48,127 nucleotides of DNA from assembly GCA_937958315.1 (NCBI GenBank), contig CALFGH010000149.1, forward strand, positions 1-48,127, read 5' to 3'. A program made the position numbers and the translations under genes. Below, one piece after another: positions 8,062 to 16,233 of this stretch (positions are counted from its first letter, which is position 1; each line of letters opens with the position of its first letter). The notes under the pieces were generated by a model. The model saw nothing but the letters and a program-made list of their open reading frames with translations, had not been told where the DNA came from and ran no database searches. The DNA comes from an uncultured Collinsella sp. (GTDB taxonomy: Bacteria; Actinomycetota; Coriobacteriia; Coriobacteriales; Coriobacteriaceae).

Positions 8062-8640
8062 ATGTCCGTGGACCTGGTAGCTGCGGAGCGCTTGGGAAAT
8101 CTCAACGACCCGTCCTATGAACTCCTGCTTCGTCGGGAGATGGGTGGCATTTTTGAGGTTGACGAGCTGCTACTCGATTGGGACCAGGCTGATACGCGTT
8201 TGTTTGTGGGCGTGACGGAGCTGGGGCGCACGGTGAATGCCCGGCTGGATGCCACTGATGGCGAGCGTCTTGCCGACGGTGACGTGCTTGCTATTGACCG
8301 CACGGGCGCGGTGCCCGTAGCGGTTGTCGTACGCCTGCGCAGCGCCGAGGTCTATTTGGTCGAAGTCGACCGCATGGATCCGATTGTGCTCGCACATGCG
8401 TGCTGGGAGATCGGCAACATGCATGCGCCGCTCTTCCGGGGTGACTCGGATGATTATACCGTGCGCATGTATACGCCGGTGCAACCGGTTTTGGGTCGCA
8501 TGCTCCGGGGTATTGGGGGCGTTCGACTCTCGGTGGTCACACGCGAGCTCGATGCCAGTCGACGCTTTGCATCGAGCGCGGCGGATGTTGTTGTGAGTAT
8601 GGCTCCAGACTTTACGATCGTAAAGAAGGCGCGCGGTTAA
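8062..8640 (+). CDS. UreE-like nickel metallochaperone
   Basis: A 192-residue protein resembling urease accessory protein UreE. An N-terminal segment has the pattern LGRTVNARLDATDGERLADGDVLAIDR. The C-terminal domain has CWEIGNMHAPLF, matching the WxxGNxHxP nickel-binding motif, then VLGRMLRGIGG. There is no His-rich tail. No urease structural or accessory genes are nearby; the partner is the SlyD-type gene immediately upstream. It may serve another nickel enzyme such as a hydrogenase, but this is inference. The ATG at 8062 is preferred over the adjacent TTG. Confidence 0.75.
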   Translation: MSVDLVAAERLGNLNDPSYELLLRREMGGIFEVDELLLDWDQADTRLFVGVTELGRTVNARLDATDGERLADGDVLAIDRTGAVPVAVVVRLRSAEVYLVEVDRMDPIVLAHACWEIGNMHAPLFRGDSDDYTVRMYTPVQPVLGRMLRGIGGVRLSVVTRELDASRRFASSAADVVVSMAPDFTIVKKARG

Positions 8641-8653
8641 CGTGCGTATGCGT

Positions 8654-8692
8654 AAGACGGACTTTGAGAGGCAGCTATTCAAAGTCCGTCTT
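8654..8692 (+). terminator. Hairpin after the ureE-like gene
   Basis: A perfect 14-bp stem (8654-8667 with 8679-8692) with an 11-nt loop. The T tract is poor, so termination may be partial with some read-through into the HAD gene. Confidence 0.65.
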
Positions 8693-8723
8693 GCTGTTGA
8701 TGAAATGCTGTGGGGGAAAGCAT

Positions 8724-9521
8724 ATGGGTCTTGAAGGAATCAGGCTGATTGCATGCGATTTGGACGGCACGTTGCTGCATCCGGGGGAGCGCGAGCCGCG
8801 TTCCGAGGCCTTTGAGCTCATCGATGAGCTGCATCGTCGCGGTATCGTGTTTATGCCGGCGAGCGGCCGTCAATATGCGAGCTTGCGCTACCTGTTTGCC
8901 CCGGTGGCAGACGAGCTTGCCTATGTGTGCGAAAACGGCGCCCTCGTCATGAGCGAGGGGCGTGCCGTCGTCAAGCGCTCTATGGAGCGTGATCTGGCGA
9001 TGGATATCGCGAATGCCGTGGTCGCCTATCCCCATGCCGACGTGACACTTTCGTGCGAGGGGCACCTCTACACCATAAGCGGCAACGATGCGTTTGTTGA
9101 CCACCTGCGCTATGAGGTCCACTGCGATGTGGCGGTGGTCGACCGTCCCGAGGACATTGACGAGGATGTCATTAAGATTGCGTTTCAAACGCCCGAGACA
9201 GAGCAGCCGGCGGCGCTGGAGTATTTCGAGCGCCTCTTTAGCGACCGTGTCGACGTGATGACGTCGGGAACCGAATGGACCGATTTTATCGGCTTTGATT
9301 CGGGCAAAGGGTCCGCGCTTGCCGATTATGGTTACGCGCTGGGGATCTCACCTAACGAAATGATGGCGTTTGGCGATAACGAAAACGATTGCGACATGCT
9401 CAACGTGGTGGGCCATCCCTATCTGATGGAGAGCTGCAATCCCAGCATGCGCGGTGTCAATGACCGTGTCCGCTACGTGCGCACGGTTGAAGAAGAGCTG
9501 CGTCGTCTACTTGCTGAGTAG
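8724..9521 (+). CDS. Cof-type HAD-superfamily phosphatase
   Basis: A 265-residue soluble HAD phosphatase of the Cof/YidA type, acting on small phosphorylated metabolites such as sugar phosphates. Motif I is IACDLDGTLL, motif II lies in MPASGRQ, and motif IV is FGDNENDCDML; the C2B cap fills the middle. The start follows a purine-rich GGGGGAAAG; an upstream extension to 8664 would overlap the terminator hairpin. The substrate cannot be predicted. Confidence 0.93.
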   Translation: MGLEGIRLIACDLDGTLLHPGEREPRSEAFELIDELHRRGIVFMPASGRQYASLRYLFAPVADELAYVCENGALVMSEGRAVVKRSMERDLAMDIANAVVAYPHADVTLSCEGHLYTISGNDAFVDHLRYEVHCDVAVVDRPEDIDEDVIKIAFQTPETEQPAALEYFERLFSDRVDVMTSGTEWTDFIGFDSGKGSALADYGYALGISPNEMMAFGDNENDCDMLNVVGHPYLMESCNPSMRGVNDRVRYVRTVEEELRRLLAE

Positions 9522-9535
9522 GCATGTCCCAAAAT

Positions 9536-9916
9536 CTACCTACAGTTGGGGCAGAGGCCCTCGAAGATGGTGTAGTGCGAGGTGACGTTCCAGCCGATTT
9601 GCTCGGACGCCTTGGCGTCGAGCTGGGCATCGAAGGGGAGCGGTACGTCGATGACGCGGCTGCACGAGGTGCAGATGATATGCGCATGCGGCTCGATCGT
9701 GCGATCGAAGCGGCTGCCGCCCGGCGTCTTGATGGAGAGGATCTCGCCGGCGTCGGCTAAGAGATTGAGATTGCGGTAGACCGTACCGCGGCTGATTTTG
9801 TCATCCTGCGCGCGCACGGCGTTGTAGATCTCATCGGCGGTGGGGTGGTTATAGCTTTGGCGCACGGCGTCAAGAACCAGCTTTCGCTGCCTGGTATTCC
9901 TTCTTTGCACCGCCAT
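9536..9916 (-). CDS. Fur/PerR-family metal-dependent repressor
   Basis: A 126-residue transcription regulator with an N-terminal winged helix (PTADEIYNAVRAQDDKISRGTVYRNLNLL) and a C-terminal dimer and metal domain with HAHIICTSC and a final CPNC, the two CxxC pairs of the structural zinc site. Its short length and TIEPHAH segment resemble PerR-type regulators more than Fur, but the sensed signal cannot be fixed by eye. The ATG is preceded by a GAGGCGAGG-type site on the minus strand. I find no clear Per or Fur box in its own upstream region. Confidence 0.92.
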   Translation of the reverse strand: MAVQRRNTRQRKLVLDAVRQSYNHPTADEIYNAVRAQDDKISRGTVYRNLNLLADAGEILSIKTPGGSRFDRTIEPHAHIICTSCSRVIDVPLPFDAQLDAKASEQIGWNVTSHYTIFEGLCPNCR

Positions 9917-9977
9917 GCGCCTCGCCTCTTTTCCATCAACGGTCGTAGGTAAATGATACCGTATTTAGCACACAATA

Positions 9978-10388
9978 CTAATAATGAGGACTGAAACCGT
10001 CTTCATTGGCAAGTGGGGCTCGGACCTGGGCGTCTACGAGGCGAAAACGCGTTCCCATGCGCTCGTAGGAGGCATGAAGCGCCTCGAGATGAGATAGGAT
10101 GCTTGCCGGAGCTCCCTGTATCTCCATCTCGACTGAGCCGTCTTCCATGTTACGCACCCAGCCGGTGAGTGCGCGTGCCTGCGCGAGGTTGGTGTTGGTA
10201 AAGCGAAAACCAACGCCTTGGACTTGCCCCGTCCAGCGCAGGAAATAGCGCTGGGGAGTGTCTTGAGTGGCCTCGTCGCTTGCGAGTACGGTAAGCCTGC
10301 GGCGCAGCTCGAGCTCGACGTTTGATGGTTTTTGAGGCTCTCGACTGCCGCCGGTGACGCTGGAGAAGAACGTATCGAAGAGGCCCAT
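9978..10388 (-). CDS. Acylphosphatase with an N-terminal extension
   Basis: A 136-residue protein whose last ~90 residues are an acylphosphatase, an enzyme hydrolysing acyl phosphates. GQVQGVGFR carries the phosphate-binding loop and catalytic Arg, and GWVRNMEDGSVEM carries the catalytic Asn. The first ~45 residues (MGLFDTFFSSVTGGS onward) are not part of the usual domain. The gene starts 2 nt after the stop of the upstream oxidoreductase on the same strand, so the two are probably co-transcribed. Confidence 0.88.
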   Translation of the reverse strand: MGLFDTFFSSVTGGSREPQKPSNVELELRRRLTVLASDEATQDTPQRYFLRWTGQVQGVGFRFTNTNLAQARALTGWVRNMEDGSVEMEIQGAPASILSHLEALHASYERMGTRFRLVDAQVRAPLANEDGFSPHY

Positions 10389-10390
10389 CG

Positions 10391-11497
10391 CTATGCCTGC
10401 TTGCCTGCGTCGGCCGGGAAGGTTATGCCGGCCTGCTGACGCACGGCATCCATGATGCGCAGTGAGACGAGCGTGACATCGCGGTAGTGGCCGAGCTCGT
10501 GGCGTCCCGCCGGGGTCTCCCAGATTTCTTCCTTAACGTTATCGATGCCACCGATGGCGGTGATAAAGTCCGTGAGTTCGTATTCCATAGTGTTGCTTGA
10601 TTTGGGCAGGTCGAGCGCGCGGCCGTTGTCGCCCTGTTCGCGCGGTGCCTCGGTCGCCGAGCCGCGTACGACGTCGCCGCGGTAGTCGATGCGTACGTTG
10701 CGGGGCGTGGACAGATGGTCAATCTGGATGGTGCCACGCTCGCCTTCGATCTGCGAGGGCAGCAGGTCATTCGTAATTTTGGAGTGTGCGAGCTCGACGG
10801 AGATACGGCCACCGCCATAGCTGGCGAGAATGGAACCGCACCCGTCGATGGGGCCATGGGTGAGCTCTTGCGTTGAGGGGTCGAGCAGCGTGGTCATGCT
10901 GGTGAGACCAGAGGGCATGCCGAAAATCTCGACCATGGGCTCGACGGCGTAGACGCCAATGTCCATGAGGGAGCCCGATGCCATATTGCAGTCGAAGATA
11001 TTGGTGGAGCGTCCCGCGAGAATCTCGTTGTAGCGCGAGGAATACTTGCCAAAGCGCAATGAGGCACGACGAATGGGCGCAATCTCGCCCAGGGCGTCCT
11101 CGATGGCGTGGAAAGCGGGGTCATGGAGCGGGCGCATGGCCTCGAGAGCCACGACACCTGCTGCCTCGGCAGCGCGGAAGACTTCCAGCGCCTGCGCCTC
11201 GGTGGCGCAGAAGGGCTTCTCGACGATGACGTGCTTGCCACCGGCGATGCAGGCAAGGGCCTGCTCGTAGTGAAGTGCGTTGGGGCTGCCGATATAGACG
11301 GCGTCGACGTCGGCAGCGGACGCAAGCTCGTCAAGTGCGGTGAAGTTACGCTCGCCGCCGTGCTTAGCGGTGAAGGCGGTGCCGCGATCTGCGTCGCGCG
11401 AGAGCGTGCCCACAAACGCGGCTTGGTCGTTGGCGTTGACGACCTGGATAAAGTCGTCGGTAATCATGGATGTGCCGATGGTCGCTATACGCAGCAT
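10391..11497 (-). CDS. Gfo/Idh/MocA-family NAD(P)-dependent oxidoreductase
   Basis: A 368-residue oxidoreductase with an N-terminal Rossmann fold (MLRIATIGTSMITDDF), the VDAVYIGSPNALHYEQA segment and the VEKPF motif carrying the catalytic-type Lys, then the C-terminal alpha/beta substrate domain. Family members oxidise or reduce sugar-like substrates; this one's substrate is unknown. The start is set by GAGGGGG just upstream on the minus strand. A longer open frame reaching 12007 runs through the rnhA region and is rejected. Acylphosphatase follows after 2 nt. Confidence 0.92.
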   Translation of the reverse strand: MLRIATIGTSMITDDFIQVVNANDQAAFVGTLSRDADRGTAFTAKHGGERNFTALDELASAADVDAVYIGSPNALHYEQALACIAGGKHVIVEKPFCATEAQALEVFRAAEAAGVVALEAMRPLHDPAFHAIEDALGEIAPIRRASLRFGKYSSRYNEILAGRSTNIFDCNMASGSLMDIGVYAVEPMVEIFGMPSGLTSMTTLLDPSTQELTHGPIDGCGSILASYGGGRISVELAHSKITNDLLPSQIEGERGTIQIDHLSTPRNVRIDYRGDVVRGSATEAPREQGDNGRALDLPKSSNTMEYELTDFITAIGGIDNVKEEIWETPAGRHELGHYRDVTLVSLRIMDAVRQQAGITFPADAGKQA

Positions 11498-11570
11498 GTA
11501 TCCCCCTCGTGCCGTTCGGTTTACAGGATGAGTGTAGCGCGGGAGGACACAAAAGCGTGCGAAAACGCCG

Positions 11571-12056
11571 TTACAGGTCGCTCTCGTTAAAGCCGGTGTC
11601 GATATCGAGGTTGCTGCCGTCGGCCGCCGTGGTGGCAAGCTCGTCGCAGCGCTCGTTGAGCTCATGGCCGGCGTGACCCTTAACCCAGATGAACTCCACC
11701 TTATGCTTGCTCTTTGCGGCAAGCAGACGCTCCCACAGGTCGCGGTTCTTGACAGGCTGCTTGTTGGCGGTCTTCCAGCCGCGTTTTTTCCATCCGTCAA
11801 TCCAGTGCTTGTTGAAGGCGTTGACGACGTACTGCGAATCGGAATGGACTTCGACGTCGCAGGGGCGGTTGAGCGCCTCGAGTGCCACGATGACCGCCAT
11901 GAGCTCCATGCGGTTGTTGGTGGTCTTGGCGTAGCCGCGCGAAAGCTCAGAGGTGAAGGTCTTGCCGGCGGGGTTGGTGTATTTGAGCACGGCGCCGTAG
12001 CCGCCACGTCCCGGATTTGATCGGGCCGAGCCGTCGGTATAGATGATGACCTTCAC
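11571..12056 (-). CDS. rnhA: Ribonuclease HI
   Basis: Degrades the RNA strand of RNA-DNA hybrids, for example R-loops and primers. The 161-residue protein has the carboxylate active site: D8 in IIYTDGSA, E51 in NNRMELMA, D73 in VHSDSQ and a fourth Asp near residue 137 in NERCDELA. WVKGHAGHELNE is also typical. The start is a GTG at 12056 with AAAGGAAC upstream; the in-frame extension to 12107 has no ribosome site and non-conserved residues. Confidence 0.96.
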   Translation of the reverse strand: MKVIIYTDGSARSNPGRGGYGAVLKYTNPAGKTFTSELSRGYAKTTNNRMELMAVIVALEALNRPCDVEVHSDSQYVVNAFNKHWIDGWKKRGWKTANKQPVKNRDLWERLLAAKSKHKVEFIWVKGHAGHELNERCDELATTAADGSNLDIDTGFNESDL

Positions 12057-12119
12057 ATGGTTCCTTTCGTTGGGTACGTTTCGCGTGAGTGACCATTGTA
12101 GCGCCATGCCCGCCGGGGG

Positions 12120-13058
12120 CTAGCAATCTACGATTTCTACCCCGTCTTCCGACAGTTGGTTGGCATGGATGATGCGGTTGAGCTCGTCGAGGTATTGCTG
12201 CAAGAGGGGAGAGGGTTTGCGGTCGTCATGCATGATGTAGCCCACATGCATCGTCGGGGCGTCTGCCAGGGGGATCGAGGCCATGCCCCACTGCATTTCG
12301 CTGGAGAGTACGCCGGTCGACAGCGCATAGCCGTTCGAGGTGATAAGCAGGTTGGTGAGCGTCCCGCGGTCGGATACGCGGATATTGCGGTTGCAGGGAA
12401 TATAGCTAAACGGTTCCTCGGCGTAATAGAAGGAGTTCGAGGTGCCTTGCTCAAAGCTGTAGCGCGTATAGGGCGTGAGGTCGGCAAGGGACAGCTGCGA
12501 GCGGCGTGCGAGCGGGTGGCGTTTGCTGACGAACACGTGGACCTTCGCATCAAAGAGGGGATGAAAGCTCGCTCGGGCATCGGCGAAGGCCTTCTGCAGA
12601 ACGCGGGCGTTAAAGTCATCCAGATACAGAATGCCGATATCGCTGCGAAACGCACGGACGTCGTCGATGATCTGCGCCGTGGTGGTCTCGCGCATGATGA
12701 ACTCGAACTTGCTGTCGCGGCAGCGCTCGACGACGTTGACAAAGGTCTCGACCGAAAACGCGTAGTGCTGGGCCGAGACGGCAAGGCGCGCCTGGGGTGT
12801 GCCGCCGTCCTCGTAGCGTGCCTCGAGCATGTCGGCCTGCTCTACGACCTGGCGCGCATAGCCCAAAAGCTCGGTGCCGTCGTTGGTGAGCGTGACGCCG
12901 CGGCTGGAGCGCGTAAAGATCTCCAGATGGAGCTCCTGTTCCAGGCTTTTGACGGCGTTTGAGATGTTGGACTGAGCGGTATAGAGGCGCTGGGCTGCAG
13001 CGTTGATTGAGCCGGACTCTGCCACGGCAATCAGAAAACGAAGCTGCTGAAGGGTCAT
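12120..13058 (-). CDS. LysR-family regulator, probable controller of metY
   Basis: A 312-residue LysR-type regulator. The N-terminal helix-turn-helix (MTLQQLRFLIAVAESGSINAAAQ to LEIFTRSSRGVTLT) is complete and a periplasmic-binding-like effector domain follows. The ATG at 13058 has GAGAGG 9 nt upstream; a second ATG at 13067 abuts that site and is less likely. It is divergent from metY, and a T-N11-A palindrome sits in the shared region at an activator-type distance from the metY promoter. Inference: it controls sulfur amino-acid synthesis in the manner of CysB or CysR-like regulators. Confidence 0.9.
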   Translation of the reverse strand: MTLQQLRFLIAVAESGSINAAAQRLYTAQSNISNAVKSLEQELHLEIFTRSSRGVTLTNDGTELLGYARQVVEQADMLEARYEDGGTPQARLAVSAQHYAFSVETFVNVVERCRDSKFEFIMRETTTAQIIDDVRAFRSDIGILYLDDFNARVLQKAFADARASFHPLFDAKVHVFVSKRHPLARRSQLSLADLTPYTRYSFEQGTSNSFYYAEEPFSYIPCNRNIRVSDRGTLTNLLITSNGYALSTGVLSSEMQWGMASIPLADAPTMHVGYIMHDDRKPSPLLQQYLDELNRIIHANQLSEDGVEIVDC

Positions 13059-13079
13059 CGACGCCATCCTCTCGATTGC

Positions 13080-13147
13080 TATCTATAAAACAGATAACAG
13101 ATTAGCGCTTTTAAGTGATTGACCGAGGAAAACAATGCTCGTACTAT
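13080..13147 (+). promoter_or_regulatory. LysR-type site and metY promoter
   Basis: A good promoter has TTGACC (13119-13124), a 17-nt spacer and TACTAT (13142-13147), predicting a start near 13154. Upstream, TATCT (13080-13084) and AGATA (13092-13096) form a palindrome containing the T-N11-A signature (T13082, A13094). Its centre is about 66 bp before the predicted start, where LysR recognition sites usually lie. Confidence 0.65.
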
Positions 13148-13215
13148 TCAAAACACACAAAGGCTGTAGGTAATTAAGCCGACCACGGAACCGGGATGCG
13201 AAAGGAGGCCCGCAT

Positions 13216-13269
13216 ATGAATTGCTTACCAAGACGAATGCCGGGCTCCTGTTTGCGCCCGTCGGCGTGA
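13216..13269 (+). CDS. 17-residue leader peptide upstream of metY
   Basis: A short open frame encoding MNCLPRRMPGSCLRPSA. It has a near-perfect ribosome site (AAAGGAGG, 13201-13208) 7 nt before its ATG and lies within the predicted metY leader. It contains two Cys and two Met codons. The CTCCTG near its end (13245-13250) can pair with downstream CAGGAG (13271-13276), while its CTCCT part can also pair with the AGGAG of the leader's own ribosome site, so two exclusive structures are possible. Inference: translation of this peptide senses cysteine or methionine supply and controls metY. Confidence 0.6.
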   Translation: MNCLPRRMPGSCLRPSA

Positions 13270-13330
13270 TCAGGAGACAGCGACTTACTTCTCTTACTCT
13301 TATTACTTTTGTTCGATCAAGGAGATCATC

Positions 13331-14641
13331 ATGAGCCAGTTTATCAACAACCCCGAGCACACCTTTGGTTTCGATACCCTGCAGCTGCACGTTGGCCAGG
13401 AGAGCGCCGATCCTGCATCCGACTCCCGTGCTGTGCCTATCTATCAAACCACGAGCTATGTGTTCCGCAACTCCCAGCACGCCGCCGACCGCTTTGGTCT
13501 TGCCGACGCCGGTAACATCTACGGCCGTCTGACCAACTCCACCCAGGGCGTCTTCGAGGACCGTATCGCCGCGCTCGAGGGTGGCGTGGCCGGTCTTGCC
13601 GTCGCCTCCGGTGCCGCTGCCATCACCTATACCCTGCAGGCACTTGCCCAGGCTGGTGACCACGTGGTCGCCCAGAAGACCATCTACGGCGGTTCCTACA
13701 ACCTGCTGGAGCACACGCTTTCCCAGTTTGGTGTCGAGACCACCTTCGTCGATGCCCATAACCTGGACGAGGTCGAGGGCGCCATCAAGGACAACACCAC
13801 GGTCATCTATCTCGAGACGCTCGGTAACCCCAACTCCGACATCCCCAACATCGACGCCATCTCCGAGATCGCCAAGAAGCATGGTCTGCCGGTTGTCGTC
13901 GACAACACCTTCGGCACCCCGTATCTGTTCCGTCCGCTGGAGCATGGTGCCAACATCGTCGTCCACTCCGCAACCAAGTTTATCGGCGGCCACGGCACCT
14001 CGCTGGGCGGTGTGATCGTCGACGGCGGTAACTTCGATTGGAAGGCGAGTGGCAAGTACGCCCAGATCGCTGAGCCCAACCCCTCCTACCACGGTGTTTC
14101 GTTTGCCGAGGCTGCCGGTCCCGCCGCCTTTGCAACCTATGTCCGCGCTATCCTGCTGCGTGACGAGGGCGCCTGCATCAGCCCGTTCAACGCCTGGGTC
14201 CTGCTCCAGGGCACCGAGACTCTGTCGCTGCGCGTTGACCGTCATGTCGAGAACACCAAGAAGGTCGTTGAGTTCCTGACCGGTGACAGCCACGTTGCCA
14301 AGGTGAACCACCCGAGCCTGCCCGAGCATCCCGACCATGAGCTGTACCAGAAGTACTTCCCCAACGGCGGTGCCTCGATCTTTACCTTTGAGATTAAGGG
14401 TGGCCAGGAGGCAGCTTGGAAGTTCATCGATCATCTGCAGGTGTTCTCGCTGCTCGCCAACGTGGCCGACGTCAAGTCGCTCGTCGTGCACCCGGCTACC
14501 ACCACGCACTCCCAGCTCTCTGCCGAGGAGCTCGCCGAGCAGAACATCACGCCCTCCACGATCCGTCTTTCCATCGGTACCGAGAACGCCGAGGACATCA
14601 TTTGGGATCTGAAGCAGGCCTTTGCCGCACTGGACGAGTAA
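13331..14641 (+). CDS. metY: O-acetylhomoserine sulfhydrylase
   Basis: A PLP enzyme that makes homocysteine from O-acetylhomoserine and sulfide; some members also act on O-acetylserine. The 436-residue length and HTFGFDTLQLHVGQE start are typical of this family. The PLP lysine is K216 in SATKFIGGHG, and NIYGRLTNSTQGVFE and DNTFGTPYLF are conserved. CAAGGAG precedes the ATG. Context (divergent LysR, leader peptide) points to control by sulfur amino-acid supply. Confidence 0.94.
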   Translation: MSQFINNPEHTFGFDTLQLHVGQESADPASDSRAVPIYQTTSYVFRNSQHAADRFGLADAGNIYGRLTNSTQGVFEDRIAALEGGVAGLAVASGAAAITYTLQALAQAGDHVVAQKTIYGGSYNLLEHTLSQFGVETTFVDAHNLDEVEGAIKDNTTVIYLETLGNPNSDIPNIDAISEIAKKHGLPVVVDNTFGTPYLFRPLEHGANIVVHSATKFIGGHGTSLGGVIVDGGNFDWKASGKYAQIAEPNPSYHGVSFAEAAGPAAFATYVRAILLRDEGACISPFNAWVLLQGTETLSLRVDRHVENTKKVVEFLTGDSHVAKVNHPSLPEHPDHELYQKYFPNGGASIFTFEIKGGQEAAWKFIDHLQVFSLLANVADVKSLVVHPATTTHSQLSAEELAEQNITPSTIRLSIGTENAEDIIWDLKQAFAALDE

Positions 14642-14701
14642 GGCGACTTGTGCAAGGACCCCTTGCGACTCGATAGGTATAACTGCATAAAATGCCTGCT
14701 C

Positions 14702-14742
14702 AAGGCGCCTGTGCGAACAATGGTCGCACAGGCGCCTTTTTT
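14702..14742 (+). terminator. Intrinsic terminator of metY
   Basis: A perfect 15-bp stem (14702-14716 with 14724-14738) with a 7-nt loop, followed by a run of T from 14737. Confidence 0.9.
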
Positions 14743-14934
14743 GCATAGAGAGGGTGCAAAAACAGGGTTTTTGGCACGCTTTATGCAATCGAGATGTGGA
14801 AAACTCCTGTTGAGAGGATGTGAGTTTTACGCAAATGACGTGCGCCTTTTGAGAAAAACCGCAGGTCGCGATTTGCTCGGGGTACTATGCAGCGCGATCG
14901 AATCACACGCAGCTCAAACGCAGCAAAAACGCAC
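14743..14934. other. Upstream region of the secreted-protein gene
   Basis: About 190 bases without a gene, part of a 312-base gap after metY. It contains a 7-bp hairpin (AAAACTC with GAGTTTT, around 14800-14832) and presumably the promoter of the next gene. I looked for a c-di-AMP (ydaO-type) riboswitch, common before secreted cell-wall proteins in actinobacteria, and found no convincing match. Confidence 0.4.
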
Positions 14935-14953
14935 TACGGAGGTTTCCAGCTAC

Positions 14954-15730
14954 ATGAGGATTGATTCACGAAAACCGAAAGCCGCCGCCCTTTCCGCCGC
15001 TCTGACCGTGGCACTTTTGACGGGCGCCGGCGCAACTGATGCCCGCGCGGCAACACTATCCGATACGGTCGGATCCACGCCGTCCGAGGCGACGCTGATG
15101 CAGCCCGTCGACTATCGCGGCGACGGCTTTGGCTCCATGCAGGAGTGGAACGCCTCTATGGGGGCCAAGCGCGATTCCCTGGAGGTCCGCGCCCAGATCA
15201 TCATGAACATGTACGGTGACTATGCCACCGATGACGAGCGCGCTGTACTGCAAGGTTGTATCGATGGTGCGGGCAGTCTTTTGACGATGGAAGAGGTCGA
15301 CGCGAAGTCGGCCGAGCTCGACGAGCTTCGCTCCGCGCTCGAGGATGCTAAGCGCGAGGCGCTCGAGGCTGCGGCTGCCGAAGCCGAGGCCGCTGAGGCC
15401 GTTCAGGCTTCGTATTACAACGCCGGCTCCGGCTCGTCTTACGCGTCTGCTGCGTATTACGCGAACGGCTCGGGCCTGACGCGCTCGAGCGGCGTCAATA
15501 ACTATAACGGTCGTCGTGAGACCTATTACAGCAGCAACGTGCTCTACCATCACCGCACGGGCGAGTGGACTCAGGATTCCGAGGGCTTTTGGCGCGATTC
15601 CGATGGTTACTACGTCGTGGCCGCGGGCGATAAGGCTCAGGGCTCCACGTTTACCGGTTCCAAGGGCGAGTGCAAGGTCTATGACTCCGGCTGCGCAGCC
15701 GGAACCACCGACTACTATACCGGTTGGTAA
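14954..15730 (+). CDS. Secreted protein with coiled-coil segment, function unknown
   Basis: A 258-residue exported protein. Residues 1-33 form a signal peptide (MRIDSRKPK, a hydrophobic stretch, then DARA before the probable cut). The middle has an Ala/Glu-rich helical stretch (about 120-150) likely to form a coiled coil. A low-complexity Ser/Tyr/Gly linker follows. The C-terminal ~50 residues (GYYVVAAGDKAQGSTF to DYYTGW, with two Cys) look like a compact domain seen in secreted Gram-positive proteins. It may act at the cell wall. TACGGAGG lies 11 nt before the ATG. Confidence 0.8.
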   Translation: MRIDSRKPKAAALSAALTVALLTGAGATDARAATLSDTVGSTPSEATLMQPVDYRGDGFGSMQEWNASMGAKRDSLEVRAQIIMNMYGDYATDDERAVLQGCIDGAGSLLTMEEVDAKSAELDELRSALEDAKREALEAAAAEAEAAEAVQASYYNAGSGSSYASAAYYANGSGLTRSSGVNNYNGRRETYYSSNVLYHHRTGEWTQDSEGFWRDSDGYYVVAAGDKAQGSTFTGSKGECKVYDSGCAAGTTDYYTGW

Positions 15731-15760
15731 TCTGCCATAAGCCAATAGGACATGACGGGC

Positions 15761-15807
15761 GGGCGTCTTTACCGAGCCTTTGGGCAACGTAAGGGCGCCC
15801 GTTTTTT
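15761..15807 (+). terminator. Intrinsic terminator of the secreted-protein gene
   Basis: A 12-bp stem with two G-T pairs (15761-15772 with 15789-15800) followed by GTTTTTTG. Confidence 0.85.
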
Positions 15808-15917
15808 GTGCGTGCTTGAGTTAACAGAGCGCTTACCGTGGCAGTACGCCGTGCATATGGGCGCAAGGCACACTAGTTCATGAGAATTAAGGTCTTTCTC
15901 TTGGAGGAAGTGGTCTT

Positions 15918-16124
15918 GTGAACGCTCGAGATATCGCCGTTGCCGCCGTCGCATTGGTGCTTGGCTGCCTTGGTCCTACGGCCGCGCTCGTTGCGGGCAT
16001 GCAGGGGTCATGCGGGGCTGCTCCAATCGTGGTTGGCGTGCTGATCGCGGCGGCGCTGCTGGGAAGCGCCGGCGTGGTGCTTTGCCGCGATGACGAGGGC
16101 GAGGTTCCGGAATCGCAACGCTAA
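15918..16124 (+). CDS. Small two-helix membrane protein, unknown function
   Basis: A 68-residue protein starting at a GTG with TTGGAGG upstream. Two hydrophobic segments (about residues 5-27 and 34-55) are separated by a short MQGSCGAAP loop, and the tail is acidic (CRDDEGEVPESQR). This layout predicts a small integral membrane protein. No family is recognised. Terminators on both sides show it is transcribed alone. Confidence 0.7.
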   Translation: MNARDIAVAAVALVLGCLGPTAALVAGMQGSCGAAPIVVGVLIAAALLGSAGVVLCRDDEGEVPESQR

Positions 16125-16161
16125 CTGTTGTGAGGTTGGCCGCCGGTCATAGACGAAGATG

Positions 16162-16200
16162 AAAGCCGCCGCAGGGGAAAGGTTCCCTTGCGGCGGCTTT
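16162..16200. terminator. Bidirectional hairpin between convergent genes
   Basis: An 18-bp stem with one G-T pair (16162-16179 with 16183-16200) and a 3-nt loop, flanked by AAA and TTT. It separates the small membrane protein gene from the convergent ketopantoate reductase gene. Confidence 0.8.
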
Positions 16201-16233
16201 GCTGCTAAGGCTGTTGAATGCGGAGCGTTGGTG

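Noticed and set aside
11498..12007. N-terminal extension of the oxidoreductase at 10391-11497
   Set aside because: It overlaps rnhA in another frame, is Ser/Pro/Arg-rich and non-conserved; a good ribosome site lies at the shorter start.
13148..14788. A 546-codon open frame antisense to metY
   Set aside because: Shadow of metY; it would run through the metY terminator and the leader peptide, and its translation is low in recognisable features.
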